A DNA stretch of 64,000 nt from Alkalibacter saccharofermentans DSM 14828. Lineage in GTDB: Bacteria; Bacillota; Clostridia; Eubacteriales; Alkalibacteraceae. The notes beneath the pieces are model-generated. The model saw only the letters and a program-made list of their open reading frames with translations, was not told the DNA's origin and ran no database searches. The stretch is from assembly GCF_900128885.1 (NCBI RefSeq), contig NZ_FQTU01000010.1, positions 1-64,000 of the forward strand, read 5' to 3'. Shown here piece after piece: positions 52,201 to 61,092 of this stretch (the first letter of the stretch is position 1; the number at the start of each line of letters is the position of its first letter). The position numbers and the translations under genes are program-made.

Positions 52201-52794
52201 GGAGGATTGGATCACGTTATTGCAAGCGGAGAAGACATCAATATCATGGTATTTGATACTGAGGTTTACTCAAATACAGGTGGACAAGCATCTAAAGCGA
52301 CTCCTATTGCTGCAGTAGCTAAGTTCGCAGCATCAGGAATGAAGAACAAGAAAAAGGACCTTGGTTTGATAGCCATGACTTACGGTAATGTTTACATAGC
52401 TCAAGTAGGCATGGGAGCAGACAAGAACCAGTTTATGAAAGCGTTGATCGAAGCTGAGAACTATGATGGACCATCATTGATAATCTCATATGCTCCTTGT
52501 ATCAACCATGGTATCAGAGGCGGAATGGGTAAAACTCAAGAGCAGACTAAATTTGCTGTAGAGACTGGATACTGGCACTTGTACAGATTCAACCCAGAGC
52601 TTAAGGAACAAGGCAAGAATCCATTTGTTCTTGACTCTAAAGAGCCTACAAAATCATTCCAAGATTTCATTAGAAGCGAAGTAAGATACACTTCACTTCA
52701 AAGATCCTTCCCGGCACTGGCTGAACAGCTGTTTGAAAAAGCCGAGATGGATGCAAAAGAAAAAATGGCAACATATAAAAAGCTTGCTGAGTAA
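49267..52794 (+). CDS. nifJ: Pyruvate:ferredoxin (flavodoxin) oxidoreductase, single-chain
   Basis: 1175 residues, the full fused form. It converts pyruvate and CoA to acetyl-CoA, CO2 and reduced ferredoxin, the core of anaerobic carbon flow, and can run in reverse. Domain I has DGNTAAAYVSYAFTEVAAIY with PITPSS; the gamma-like domain has FWGLGSDGTVGANKNAIKVI. Two ferredoxin clusters are CIQCNQCAFVCPHA and CTGCGNCADICPSK. The thiamine site includes CAGCGETPY and GDGWAYDIGFGGLDH; the late FDTEVYSNTGGQASKATP follows. AAGGAGG precedes the ATG, and codon choice is even and typical of a highly expressed gene. Confidence 0.97.
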   Translation: MARKMKTMDGNTAAAYVSYAFTEVAAIYPITPSSNMAEMVDEWSAKGQKNIFGETVDVVEMQSEAGAAGAVHGSLAAGALTSTYTASQGLLLMLPNMYKIAGELLPGVFHVSARAIAGHALSIFGDHSDVMSAKPTGFALLASNSVQEVMDLGGIAHLAAIKTRVPFLHFFDGFRTSHEIQKIEQIEYEEFAELLDFEAVQAFRDRALNPEHPVTRGTAQNPDIFFQAREALNPFYESVPDVVADYMKEITKLTGREYKPFDYYGAKDATEVIIAMGSVVDTIEETVDYLVSKGKKVGVIKVRLYRPFSEKYFFDVLPDTVEKISVLDRSKELGALGDALYEDVRTLFYDKDKKPVIVGGRYGLGSKDTTPSQILSVYENLSTAEPKNGFTVGIVDDVTFTSLEEKEVINTTPEGTIRCKFWGLGSDGTVGANKNAIKVIGDNTDMYAQGYFSYDSKKSGGVTISHLRFGKKPIKSTYLIDEADFVSCSTQAYVYQYDLLKGLKKGGTFLFNTIWTPEELAEHLPAEMKRFIANNDIEFYTINATKLAEELGLGNRTNTIMQSAFFKLAKVMDLDESIGYLKDAIKKSYGSKGDAIVNMNNQAVDQGINALVKIEVPSDWADAKENPAHVSTKDEPDFIKNVLRPMNRQEGDVLPVSTFTGREDGTFPQGTAAYEKRGIAVNVPEWQIDNCIQCNQCAFVCPHAAIRPFLATEEEMKNAPEIFEAKKTIGKGFEDYKYRIQVSIMDCTGCGNCADICPSKQKSLLMKPIGTQEEQIENWDYAVTLPVRDNIVAKTTVKGSQFAQPLLEFSGACAGCGETPYAKAITQLYGDRMMIANATGCSSIWGGSAPSTPYCTDAQGKGPAWANSLFEDNAEYGFGMAIAVKKNRTTIENALNHIMECCDDEKVKAAATKWIETKKDGEASKAASKELLAVLTDAKATCTDCAKSIKTVIDLKDFLIKKSVWVFGGDGWAYDIGFGGLDHVIASGEDINIMVFDTEVYSNTGGQASKATPIAAVAKFAASGMKNKKKDLGLIAMTYGNVYIAQVGMGADKNQFMKALIEAENYDGPSLIISYAPCINHGIRGGMGKTQEQTKFAVETGYWHLYRFNPELKEQGKNPFVLDSKEPTKSFQDFIRSEVRYTSLQRSFPALAEQLFEKAEMDAKEKMATYKKLAE

Positions 52795-52801
52795 GCATAT
52801 T

Positions 52802-52830
52802 GCCGAAGACTTTGTCTTCGGCTTTTTTTA
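52802..52830 (+). terminator. Terminator after PFOR
   Basis: GCCGAAGAC/GTCTTCGGC, 9-bp stem with a 3-base loop and seven Ts. Confidence 0.9.
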
Positions 52831-52948
52831 TTATTGGGAGAATTCCTAGAATTCAAGCCGAAGGAATCTGACTCTTAGTTATTTGATTAAAATAAGGGTA
52901 TACATGCATTAAATAAGCCGATACTATTAATGTCGGGATGTACCAAAG

Positions 52949-53500
52949 GTGAGAATACAAAGAATCGTTAGCGAGTATCTAAATGACATAATAGTAAAAA
53001 ACGCAGATAAGCCATCAGCAGATAAAGCAGTAGGACCTCAAGTGGTTGCCAAACTGTCCGACGAGATTAAAGCTGGAATAGAAAATCAGGACAAAAATCT
53101 GGAAAGTGCAAGGCTTAAAAGCCGAATGACGCCTACTGATGTCATAAAAACAGCGCCTAATAACCCTGAAGATGCTGAAGCTAAAGGAAAACTAGAGTCA
53201 TTTGAAATAGACCTGGCTGGTTCCAAAGGAAAAAAAGTTCATGAGTTCAAGGCGACATCAGCTAACGGTGAACTAAAGAGATTTCTAGAAAACATTAAAA
53301 ATATTTCAAATAATAAATCAGGCATTATGCTCTTGAATACGGAGGCTATAGAGCTATTTGATGATCTTAAAGTGAATTTCAAGCTATCTGACGGAGTATT
53401 CTTGACATTGCTCGACTATGAATATCTTGAACAAGAAGGAATTGAAGCAGTAAATTATATATTTCGATATCTGAGAATGATACAGATGAGATTAACTTGA
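52949..53500 (+). CDS. Hypothetical protein, 183 residues
   Basis: I do not recognise a family. The start is GTG 52949 with a GGGATG site; it begins MRIQRIVSEYLNDIIVKNAD. The first 100 residues are Lys/Glu/Asp-rich and probably partly disordered (PTDVIKTAPNNPEDAEAKGK). From about 105 there are more regular segments (GELKRFLENIKNISN, GIMLLNTEAIELFDDL, VFLTLLDYEYLEQEGIEAVN) and a basic amphipathic end. No signal peptide or membrane helix. The unknown gene at 53563 lies 62 bases downstream in the same direction and may be its partner. Confidence 0.6.
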   Translation: MRIQRIVSEYLNDIIVKNADKPSADKAVGPQVVAKLSDEIKAGIENQDKNLESARLKSRMTPTDVIKTAPNNPEDAEAKGKLESFEIDLAGSKGKKVHEFKATSANGELKRFLENIKNISNNKSGIMLLNTEAIELFDDLKVNFKLSDGVFLTLLDYEYLEQEGIEAVNYIFRYLRMIQMRLT

Positions 53501-53562
53501 AGGATCAAAAATTTATGAGCGTTTCTCTAAAATTTGTGAATGAGACGGACTTGAAAAATTAA

Positions 53563-54012
53563 GTGATAAAAGAATTTTTGATAAAGAAGTTCGGTGAAAT
53601 ACGAGAAGAGAACGATAAATATGAGGGAAGGTATTTTACATTAAAAGATTTAAAATCAGAGATTGAAGTTTTAACTAGAATCGTAAAACCTGAGTATAGG
53701 AATATATTGATAAATGGAACGAAGATTCAGAAAGAAAATACATTTCTTGAGTTTTTTTATTCCCGTAAGAACAAGGGTGAATCGTTCAGACTTGTTCTTG
53801 GCAGCAAAGGATATATAAGAGATGAGCAAATTGCATTGGATGTATATATCAAAGATTTGAGAAGTGGCGCAATCGCTGTAGGCTTGAACAATGGCGTTTT
53901 GGCTTTTATATCACAGGATTCGATTAAAAGAATAAATTACGCTTATGATCAGCTTGCAGGTATCTATGCAATTCCATATCATATTGCAATTCTCAGAGTT
54001 TTAAAAAGTTGA
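53563..54012 (+). CDS. Hypothetical protein, 149 residues
   Basis: Unrecognised. GTG 53563 is the earliest start; its ribosome binding site is poor, so a start further in is possible. The protein is mixed alpha/beta and basic: MIKEFLIKKFGEIREENDKY, then FFYSRKNKGESFRLVLGSKG, IALDVYIKDLRSGAIAVGLN and a final helix LAGIYAIPYHIAILRVLKS. No catalytic motif is obvious. It is followed by the strong shared terminator at 54086, so it ends the small two-gene group. Confidence 0.55.
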   Translation: MIKEFLIKKFGEIREENDKYEGRYFTLKDLKSEIEVLTRIVKPEYRNILINGTKIQKENTFLEFFYSRKNKGESFRLVLGSKGYIRDEQIALDVYIKDLRSGAIAVGLNNGVLAFISQDSIKRINYAYDQLAGIYAIPYHIAILRVLKS

Positions 54013-54085
54013 GTTAAGTCAAATAAAGCTGTGCTGATAATGATTAGCTTTATTCTTTTGATAATATACGCTTTTTTGAATGGCT

Positions 54086-54126
54086 AAAGCCGCAAGAATC
54101 ATAAAAATGACTCTTGCGGCTTTTTC
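54086..54126. terminator. Bidirectional terminator between hypothetical gene and glnS
   Basis: AAAGCCGCAAGA/TCTTGCGGCTTT, 12-bp stem with T runs on both strands. Confidence 0.85.
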
Positions 54127-55804
54127 ACACAGGCTTCCAGGAACTTTTTAAGTTAGCTATAAGGTTGAAAACCAAATTTGACTCACAGGTGTGTTTAGGA
54201 TCAACTGAAAAATATCCATGTCTGACAAATTGGAACCGCTGCATAGGTTTAGATTCAGACAAATAGGTTTCTGCAAATCCCCGCTTAATAACTAGAGAGT
54301 TCGGATTTAATTGATGTTTTTGTGCATCTTCTACCATATCATTAGGTTGGTCGTCAATCAGATAATCATAAATTCTAAATTCAGCTTCAGTGTTAATCTT
54401 TGCGCTTACCCAGTGAAGGGTGCCCTTAACTTTTCTTCCTGTAAATCCGCTTCCTGATTTTGTTTCAGGATCGTACGTGCAGTGTATTTCTGTTACATAC
54501 CCACGGTCATCTAATTTATAATCATGGCATTTAACGAAATAAGCTCCCATAAGTCTAACTTCATTTCCTGGATATAATCTGTGGTATTTTTTGGGAGGGT
54601 CGATCATGAAGTCATCCCTGTCTATATATATATTTTTTGTAAAAGGCATCTTTCTATGGCCTAATTCGTCATTGTCTTGGTTGTTTTTAATTTCGAGCCA
54701 TTCTAAATGGTCATCGGGCAAATTTGTTATAACCAGTTTTATTGGATCTAAAACTGCCATGCACCTGGATGTTTTAGGCTTTAAATCATCTCTGACAAAA
54801 TGTTCAAACATAGCTATATCCACGGTGCTATTTGATTTTGCAACTCCAATTTCATCACAGAAATTTTGAATAGCTTCAGCAGTTATTCCTCTTCTGCGCA
54901 TTCCGGCTATTGTCATCAGGCGAGGGTCATCCCAGCCGTCAACCTTCTTTTCGTCCACAAGCTTTTTAAGAAATCTTTTACCTACAATCGTCTTCGTAAG
55001 ATACAATTTTGCAAATTCGATTTGTTTGGGAGGTTCTTTTTTGAAATCGTCGATATTTGATAGGACCCAGTTGTAAAATGGTCTGTGATCTTCAAATTCC
55101 AGAGAACATAAAGAATGAGTTACGCCTTCTATGGCATCTTCTATTGGGTGAGCATAATCGTACATTGGATATATGCACCATGCATTTCCTGTGTTGTGGT
55201 GATATGCTCTTAATATTCTGTAAATTATGGGATCCCGCATGTTGATGTTGGGGCTGGTCATGTCGATTTTCGCTCTTAAGACTTTTGATCCGTCATCGTA
55301 TTTTCTGTTTTTCATTCCTTCGAATAATTCTAAGTTTTCTTCAACAGTCCTATCTCTGTATGGGCTGTTTTTCCCTGGTTCAGTCAATGTCCCACGGTAA
55401 AGCTTAATCTCTTCCGGTGAAAGATCGTCTACATATGCTAAGCCTTTTTCTATTAATTCGACTGCATATGAATACATTTGATCAAAGTATCCGGATGCAA
55501 AAAACAACCTGTCATCCCAGTTCGCGCCAAGCCACTCGATATCCTCTTTTATAGATTGAACATACTCGATGTCTTCTTTCACGGGATTAGTATCATCGAA
55601 TCGCAGATTAAATTTTCCATTGAATCTTTTAGCCGTATTATAGTTCAATAAGATAGCTTTAGCATGCCCTATGTGAAGGTATCCATTAGGTTCCGGTGGA
55701 AACCTAGTGTGAACCCTGTTATCTGTAAATGTGTTGTTCTTGATATCTTCCTCGATGATGCTGTAAATAAAATTTGATGACTTCCTTATTTTGTCTGTAT
55801 CCAC
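54125..55804 (-). CDS. glnS: Glutaminyl-tRNA synthetase
   Basis: 559 residues, class I. HIGH motif [16 protein letters not shown] (about 36-51), [30 protein letters not shown] and the [18 protein letters not shown] block identify GlnRS over GluRS; a beta-barrel anticodon domain follows. The loop that carries VMSKR in E. coli GlnRS reads [11 protein letters not shown] here, a changed KMSKS. The gene starts with GTG 55804, AGGAG 7 bases upstream. Many Firmicutes make Gln-tRNA by transamidation and lack GlnRS; its presence fits a subset of Clostridia and an ancient transfer. Its neighbours offer no clue to that history. Confidence 0.95.
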   Translation of the reverse strand: MDTDKIRKSSNFIYSIIEEDIKNNTFTDNRVHTRFPPEPNGYLHIGHAKAILLNYNTAKRFNGKFNLRFDDTNPVKEDIEYVQSIKEDIEWLGANWDDRLFFASGYFDQMYSYAVELIEKGLAYVDDLSPEEIKLYRGTLTEPGKNSPYRDRTVEENLELFEGMKNRKYDDGSKVLRAKIDMTSPNINMRDPIIYRILRAYHHNTGNAWCIYPMYDYAHPIEDAIEGVTHSLCSLEFEDHRPFYNWVLSNIDDFKKEPPKQIEFAKLYLTKTIVGKRFLKKLVDEKKVDGWDDPRLMTIAGMRRRGITAEAIQNFCDEIGVAKSNSTVDIAMFEHFVRDDLKPKTSRCMAVLDPIKLVITNLPDDHLEWLEIKNNQDNDELGHRKMPFTKNIYIDRDDFMIDPPKKYHRLYPGNEVRLMGAYFVKCHDYKLDDRGYVTEIHCTYDPETKSGSGFTGRKVKGTLHWVSAKINTEAEFRIYDYLIDDQPNDMVEDAQKHQLNPNSLVIKRGFAETYLSESKPMQRFQFVRHGYFSVDPKHTCESNLVFNLIANLKSSWKPV

Positions 55805-56092
55805 ATTATCACTCCTGTACTTTATCTTTGTATCTATATGATTTTATCATAAACCATAGTTCAATAGTATATAAAAAGATCATTAAATTTTGGAATTATC
55901 AAAGGTACAGTAAAGATTGGAATGCTAGGATTTTCTTTGTAATCGTTTCTAAAGTTTTAGACAAAATTTAATCAATTTTTTGTGTCAAATATACAATGTG
56001 ATATTGGTTACATAGTGTATAATAATATTGTATACAATATGTAAGCAACTAATGATTTCTAATAAATAATTTCTGAGGTGAGTTTATAGAAT

Positions 56093-57475
56093 ATGGAGTT
56101 CAAGGATAAGTTAATGCAGGATGGGGAAGCAGTTTTAGAAAACAGCGCCATAGAGTCGAGAGAAAAAATCTTAATAGAAGAAGAAGTGCTATATATCAAC
56201 AATGTTATAGTAACAGATAAACTTAAGTACATGGTTATGGCAATGATGACTTTGTTTTTGTTGATTTCATCTTTGGTATTCAATACCCCCTCAGAAATAA
56301 TGTCAGGAATGAAGCTCATTATAGTATCTCCTAGTACTCTTGTCACCGACTATTTTGAGATAGCAAATATAGGCTCCTCATTATTTAATAGTGCCATAAT
56401 AACAATGGTGGGAATAATAGTGGCCAGAGTCAATAAAGTAGAAATGAACGGTCCTATGATAGCGGCATTGTTGACATTGGCAGGCTTTTCATTTTTCGGC
56501 AAGAACCTTTACAACACATGGGGAATAATGGCTGGTGTGTACACATATTCTGTCTTTAAAAAAGAATCATTCGATAAATACATAGTTCAAGCTCTCTTCA
56601 GCACAGCACTAGGTCCTTTGATTAGCTGCATAACATTTGGGATTGAGCTAAATCTTATTCAAGGGATTTTATTGGGCAACCTGGCAGGATTTATGGCTGG
56701 TTTTGTTTTGCCTCCACTCGCTTCGCATTTTCTGTTGTTTCATCAAGGATATAGCATTTACAACATAGGATTTACGGCAGGAATTATAGGAATGTTCTTT
56801 ATGGCGGCCCTTAGAGGTCTTGGATTTCAGACTGAGACGGCAGTTCATGTTTTAAGCGGAATGAATGAACCACTGTCCATGTTTTTGATTATAATGTTCA
56901 GCATGATGCTATTTATTGGACTGTTTTTAAATCAGTTTAGCTTTAAGGGGTTATCCGATTTATTTAAATTGTCAGGAAGACTTTCTTCTGATTTTGTATC
57001 GCAAGTCGGCTTCGGTATAGTCTTGATCAATATGTCTTTACTTGGATTTCTATCAATGTTTTATGTGATACTCTTAGGAGGAGATTTAAACGGTCCTGTA
57101 ATAGGTGGAATTTTCACGGTAGTCGGCTTTGGAGCATATGGAAAGCATTTAAGAAATGTAGTTCCGATATTGTTGGGAGTATACATAGCATCCCTGTTCA
57201 ATGTATATGATACAGCTTCTACAGTGGCCCTGTTGGCTGCGCTTTTCGGCACGACATTAGCTCCCATCGCAGGTCATTACGGTCCGATACATGGAATCAT
57301 TGCAGGTTTTTTACACATGTCAATGACCATGAACGTATCTTACCTCCATGGGGGAATGAATCTATACAACAACGGATTTTCAGGGGGCTTCGTAGCTGCG
57401 GCTCTGGCTCCGCTGTTTGAATCTGTAGGGTTTTTGAAAAATCGTGCGGACAATTACGAAAACCTTTATAAATAG
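56093..57475 (+). CDS. DUF1576 family membrane protein with internal duplication
   Basis: 460 residues with about 11-12 membrane helices after a cytoplasmic start of about 45 residues. The two halves repeat each other: NGPMIAALLTLAGFSFFGKN in the first and NGPVIGGIFTVVGFGAYGKH in the second, and likewise HQGYSIYNIGFTAGIIG against HGGMNLYNNGFSGGFVA. This fits an inverted- or parallel-repeat transporter. Function of DUF1576 is unknown. The start has GAGGTGAG about 14 bases upstream. It converges on the ABC-F gene across a shared terminator. Confidence 0.82.
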   Translation: MEFKDKLMQDGEAVLENSAIESREKILIEEEVLYINNVIVTDKLKYMVMAMMTLFLLISSLVFNTPSEIMSGMKLIIVSPSTLVTDYFEIANIGSSLFNSAIITMVGIIVARVNKVEMNGPMIAALLTLAGFSFFGKNLYNTWGIMAGVYTYSVFKKESFDKYIVQALFSTALGPLISCITFGIELNLIQGILLGNLAGFMAGFVLPPLASHFLLFHQGYSIYNIGFTAGIIGMFFMAALRGLGFQTETAVHVLSGMNEPLSMFLIIMFSMMLFIGLFLNQFSFKGLSDLFKLSGRLSSDFVSQVGFGIVLINMSLLGFLSMFYVILLGGDLNGPVIGGIFTVVGFGAYGKHLRNVVPILLGVYIASLFNVYDTASTVALLAALFGTTLAPIAGHYGPIHGIIAGFLHMSMTMNVSYLHGGMNLYNNGFSGGFVAAALAPLFESVGFLKNRADNYENLYK

Positions 57476-57480
57476 CATAT

Positions 57481-57530
57481 AAAAACCTTATTTCTAAAAG
57501 GCTTCCCCCTTGATTGAAATAAGGTTTTTA
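57481..57530. terminator. Bidirectional terminator between DUF1576 and ABC-F genes
   Basis: AAAAACCTTATTTC/GAAATAAGGTTTTT, a 14-bp stem with a 21-base loop and T runs on both strands. Confidence 0.8.
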
Positions 57531-57534
57531 TGTT

Positions 57535-59433
57535 TCATTTAAAGCTTTCGATGAGATTTTTTAAATATTCCTCTCGTTCCAACTTATTAATGAGTTTTTC
57601 TTCTGTTAAATCTTTCATATCTGAGAGTTCCTGCAATTTCACAAAATTTGTTTCGTTTTCTTTGATAAGCAAATCTATTTTTTCCAATTCATTCTCCAAT
57701 TTGCCGATTTCACTTTCAAGAGAATCATATTCTCGTTGTTCTTTGAAGCTGAGTTTTTTCTTTTCTCTCCCGGTACGTAGTCCTTTGGTATCAATATCGA
57801 TGTCATCATCAGTTGACAGCAAATCAGAAGGTTCTATGGTTTGAGCTTCTTTTATATCATCAAGATAATCGAAATAATTTCCTGTATGCAGGCTGATGAT
57901 TCCGTTGCCATCAAAGGACATGATTTTATTGCAAATTCTATCTAAGAAATATCTGTCATGAGAAACAGCGATCACCGGGCCTGAAAACCCATCTATATAG
58001 CTTTCGAGAACACTTAAGGTATCGATATCCAGGTCGTTGGTTGGTTCGTCTAATATCAGAACATTGGGTGCATTCATTAGTATCTTAAGAAGATATAGTC
58101 TTCTTAATTCCCCACCTGATAGGTTAGATATCTTACTGTACTGTTGATCCGCCAGAAAAAGAAAATTCTCCATCATTTGGGATGCGGTGATCTTTGCTCC
58201 ATCAGCAGTGGTGACATACTCAGAAGTTTCCTTGATGTACTCGATAGCTCTCAGGTTAGGATCGATATGCTCTGATTCTTGAGAAAAATAGGCAATCTTG
58301 ACGGTCTCGCCTATTTCCACAGAACCGGATTTAGGATTGATCTTCCTGTTTATCAAATTCAGCAAAGTTGATTTCCCAACTCCGTTAGGCCCAACAATTC
58401 CAATCCTGTCATCACTCTGAAAGGTATATGTAAAGTTATCAATAACTACATTATCATCAAAGGATTTTGTTATATTATTCAATTCTATTATTTTGTTTCC
58501 TAAACGGCTGTATGCTGAGGTTATTTCAAGGTTTTTGTTTTCAGTGATGCTTAAAGAGTCTTTCAAAGTCTCGTACCTTTGGATTCTAGCTTTCTGTTTA
58601 GTTGTTCTGGCTTTTGCCCCACGCCTTATCCAAGCAAGTTCTTTTTTGTACAAGTTTAACATTTTATTTTCATTTGCTGCTTCAAGTGCAAGCCTCTCAG
58701 TTTTTTTATCCAGATAGTATGAATAGTTACCTGGATAGGAATAGAGGGAACCATCACTGATTTCGATTATTCTCTCAGCTACTCGGTCTAGAAAATACCT
58801 GTCATGGGTTACCATCAAAAGTGATGCTTTCAAGTTTTTAAGGTATGTTTCAAGCCAGTCTATCATTAGGTTGTCTAAGTGGTTGGTGGGCTCGTCAAGA
58901 ATCAATAAGTCGCATGGCGTAATCAATGCAGAAGCAAGAGCTATCCTTTTTTTCTGCCCACCTGACAGCTCAGATATTTTTTTGTCGAAGTCATGTATGC
59001 CTAGTTTGGTCAGCACTGTTTTAATTCGACTTTCCACATCCCAAGCATCCAGTAAATCCATCTTGGATGTAAGGCGCAGCGTTTCCTCATTTAAGCTATC
59101 GTCATCAGGGTGATTTGCACACTTTTCCAGGATTATTTCATATTCTCTTATTACATCCATAAGAGGAGATCTGGTTTTTAAGACCTGCTCTATAACAGTG
59201 GAATCAAGATCGAAATCAGGATTTTGAGGGAGGTACTCAATTTTCATACCGGAACTTTTTAAAATCTTGCCGGTGGGAGACGTTTCCATGCCTGCTATGA
59301 TTTTTAATAAAGTTGATTTTCCAGTACCATTAATCCCGATAAGTCCTATCTTTTCATTGTCTACAGTAAATGTAATATCAGAAAAAAGCGTTTTCACGCC
59401 ATAACTTTTTGAAATGTTCTCGATGGTGAGCAT
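57535..59433 (-). CDS. ABC-F family ATPase, Uup-like
   Basis: 632 residues with two ATPase domains and no membrane part. Walker A GINGTGKSTLLKI and GPNGVGKSTLLNL, signatures LSGGQKKRIALA and LSGGELRRLYLL, Walker B LLILDEPTNHLD and VLILDEPTNDLD. The linker has ELAWIRRGAKARTTKQKARI, the mark of the Uup group, and the last 90 residues are a coiled coil. ABC-F proteins act at the ribosomal E site; Uup types help relieve stalled or collided ribosomes. No resistance-type (Vga/Lsa) features are seen. It starts 18 bases after the DUF2254 gene ends. Confidence 0.92.
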   Translation of the reverse strand: MLTIENISKSYGVKTLFSDITFTVDNEKIGLIGINGTGKSTLLKIIAGMETSPTGKILKSSGMKIEYLPQNPDFDLDSTVIEQVLKTRSPLMDVIREYEIILEKCANHPDDDSLNEETLRLTSKMDLLDAWDVESRIKTVLTKLGIHDFDKKISELSGGQKKRIALASALITPCDLLILDEPTNHLDNLMIDWLETYLKNLKASLLMVTHDRYFLDRVAERIIEISDGSLYSYPGNYSYYLDKKTERLALEAANENKMLNLYKKELAWIRRGAKARTTKQKARIQRYETLKDSLSITENKNLEITSAYSRLGNKIIELNNITKSFDDNVVIDNFTYTFQSDDRIGIVGPNGVGKSTLLNLINRKINPKSGSVEIGETVKIAYFSQESEHIDPNLRAIEYIKETSEYVTTADGAKITASQMMENFLFLADQQYSKISNLSGGELRRLYLLKILMNAPNVLILDEPTNDLDIDTLSVLESYIDGFSGPVIAVSHDRYFLDRICNKIMSFDGNGIISLHTGNYFDYLDDIKEAQTIEPSDLLSTDDDIDIDTKGLRTGREKKKLSFKEQREYDSLESEIGKLENELEKIDLLIKENETNFVKLQELSDMKDLTEEKLINKLEREEYLKNLIESFK

Positions 59434-59451
59434 AATTTTCTCCTAGCTTTT

Positions 59452-60750
59452 TTAATTTGTTGGATATTTGAAAGTTGTTATTTCATTTAGATAATCTACT
59501 AGCTTTAGCTTGTCAAAGTCGTTTTCATGGAAATCTCCACATCTTTCGAATAAATATTTCGCAAAATTTCTTACACTATAAAGACTTGATTCGGAACAAC
59601 TGAGCATTATTATCTTAAGAGCTTCAAATAAGGCAAAGACTACGGATAAATCTGTTTTGCCATAGTGAATTATCTGATAGAAGGTATTGTATAGATCTTT
59701 TTCAAAGTTAAAGTCCTCGTAAATCAGCTTGCCCTTGTAATCTTTAAACTGAATCGAAGTGTATTTGCCATCTGATTCACCTATTTTACTAAGCAATACA
59801 CCAAGAATCTTTATGCAATGTATAGCTGTGTTTGGGTCGTTAATTCCGGGAGATATGGCTCTTAACGCAATTTCAACTATTTTTTGAATGGAAAACTTGT
59901 AGTCGCCGAGTATCATTTTTTGACTCGTCAAGCTAAGGCAGTTATAAAGTTTTTTATCGAAGTTATCCGGCAGCTGACTTTGTTCTTTGTAATAGACTGA
60001 AAACAGATTCATGTTTTTAGCCATATAGTCTCCGATACAAGGCCGCACGACGATTTTGCAATCAATATTTTTTATTAAATCCAGTATTCCTTCAAAATTT
60101 ATAAGCTCTAAATAACCTGAAGATGCTGAATGTACATCAAAACATTTAGGGAACTGGTCGACATCAAAGACGTCGATTCTTTCAAATTTTTGTCTGTAAT
60201 CCATTCCTGTTTCGATCATTTCATAAGCCTGGAGGTACAACTTGTTTATAAGTTTTGAAGCTTGAATAGAACCAGATACAGTATAAACAAATTTTATGAA
60301 GTATATTATGCATAAAATCGAATATATAACTCCTATCGTAGCTGAAATTACAGGTAATCCTTGCATGATATCACGCATAAAAAGCAATGTAGTTATGCAG
60401 TATAAAAATCCCCCTACGAATATTCCCAGAACCTTCATTGAAACTTTGTCTGTAAGGAAGTTTTCCACGACTCGAGGCGAAAAATTAGACGAGTACATAG
60501 TCAATACAACCATAATAGTAGAAAATGTAAAAGTGGTTATGGTCAAAAGTGCACCTGCGAGTGTAGCTAGAATGCTTCGTGCTAAATCAGTATTTGTTGC
60601 AAACGCACTTGGGATAAAATCCATGACAGGTAAATATCCAGTGTCGATGAGTATAGCGGTTGCTGCAAAAATCATAGATATCAAAAGATGTCTGATAAGA
60701 TAAATCCAGATTTTATTGTTTTCATAAATGATCTTAATTCTTTGCAGCAT
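59452..60750 (-). CDS. DUF2254 family membrane protein
   Basis: 432 residues. Four membrane helices occupy about 17-40, 60-85, 103-123 and 130-155 (LATLAGALLTITTFTFSTIM with VVLTMYSSNFSPRV is the DUF2254 hallmark). The remaining cytoplasmic part includes LISPGIND-type sequence ALRAISPGINDPNTAIHCIK. Function is unknown. GGGAGGTGC lies before the ATG at 60750. A GC-rich structured stretch lies in its leader. It is followed at 18 bases by the ABC-F gene and may be co-transcribed. Confidence 0.85.
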   Translation of the reverse strand: MLQRIKIIYENNKIWIYLIRHLLISMIFAATAILIDTGYLPVMDFIPSAFATNTDLARSILATLAGALLTITTFTFSTIMVVLTMYSSNFSPRVVENFLTDKVSMKVLGIFVGGFLYCITTLLFMRDIMQGLPVISATIGVIYSILCIIYFIKFVYTVSGSIQASKLINKLYLQAYEMIETGMDYRQKFERIDVFDVDQFPKCFDVHSASSGYLELINFEGILDLIKNIDCKIVVRPCIGDYMAKNMNLFSVYYKEQSQLPDNFDKKLYNCLSLTSQKMILGDYKFSIQKIVEIALRAISPGINDPNTAIHCIKILGVLLSKIGESDGKYTSIQFKDYKGKLIYEDFNFEKDLYNTFYQIIHYGKTDLSVVFALFEALKIIMLSCSESSLYSVRNFAKYLFERCGDFHENDFDKLKLVDYLNEITTFKYPTN

Positions 60751-60790
60751 AAGGCACCTCCCAGTAGGGTATATTAAATATCATAAATAC

Positions 60791-60870
60791 ATGGATAATA
60801 CCTCAGATGCCACAGCATCTTCGGCCCCTTGCGCTCACCCGTTTATTGCGGGTTAATCTGCTTATGCTAA
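60791..60870 (-). ncRNA. Unassigned structured leader upstream of the DUF2254 gene
   Basis: In AT-rich surroundings a GC-rich block on the minus strand has ACCCG/CGGGT-type hairpin (60837-60853), the segment GAGCGCAAGGGGCCGAAG, then AGATGC/GCATCT (60805-60820) and GAGGTATTATCC. It looks like a riboswitch aptamer in style, but I could not match it to a class I know. It lies about 40-120 bases before the start codon. Confidence 0.4.
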
Positions 60871-61092
60871 TAGTATATCATAAAATAATGCAGATTATGC
60901 CATAGATGCTTGCTGGATTGCCGTTAAATTACCGGTTAGGAATATATTTGAGGATATTTAAGCATTTTAAAAGTCAATGACGAAAATACCCACAAATATA
61001 CTTATTCAGTATTGGATTATATAATAACCGCGAATTATAAAAGGGTTTAGGGGTATAATATTACGGTGAGAAGCAATAGGGAGTGATGAAAA

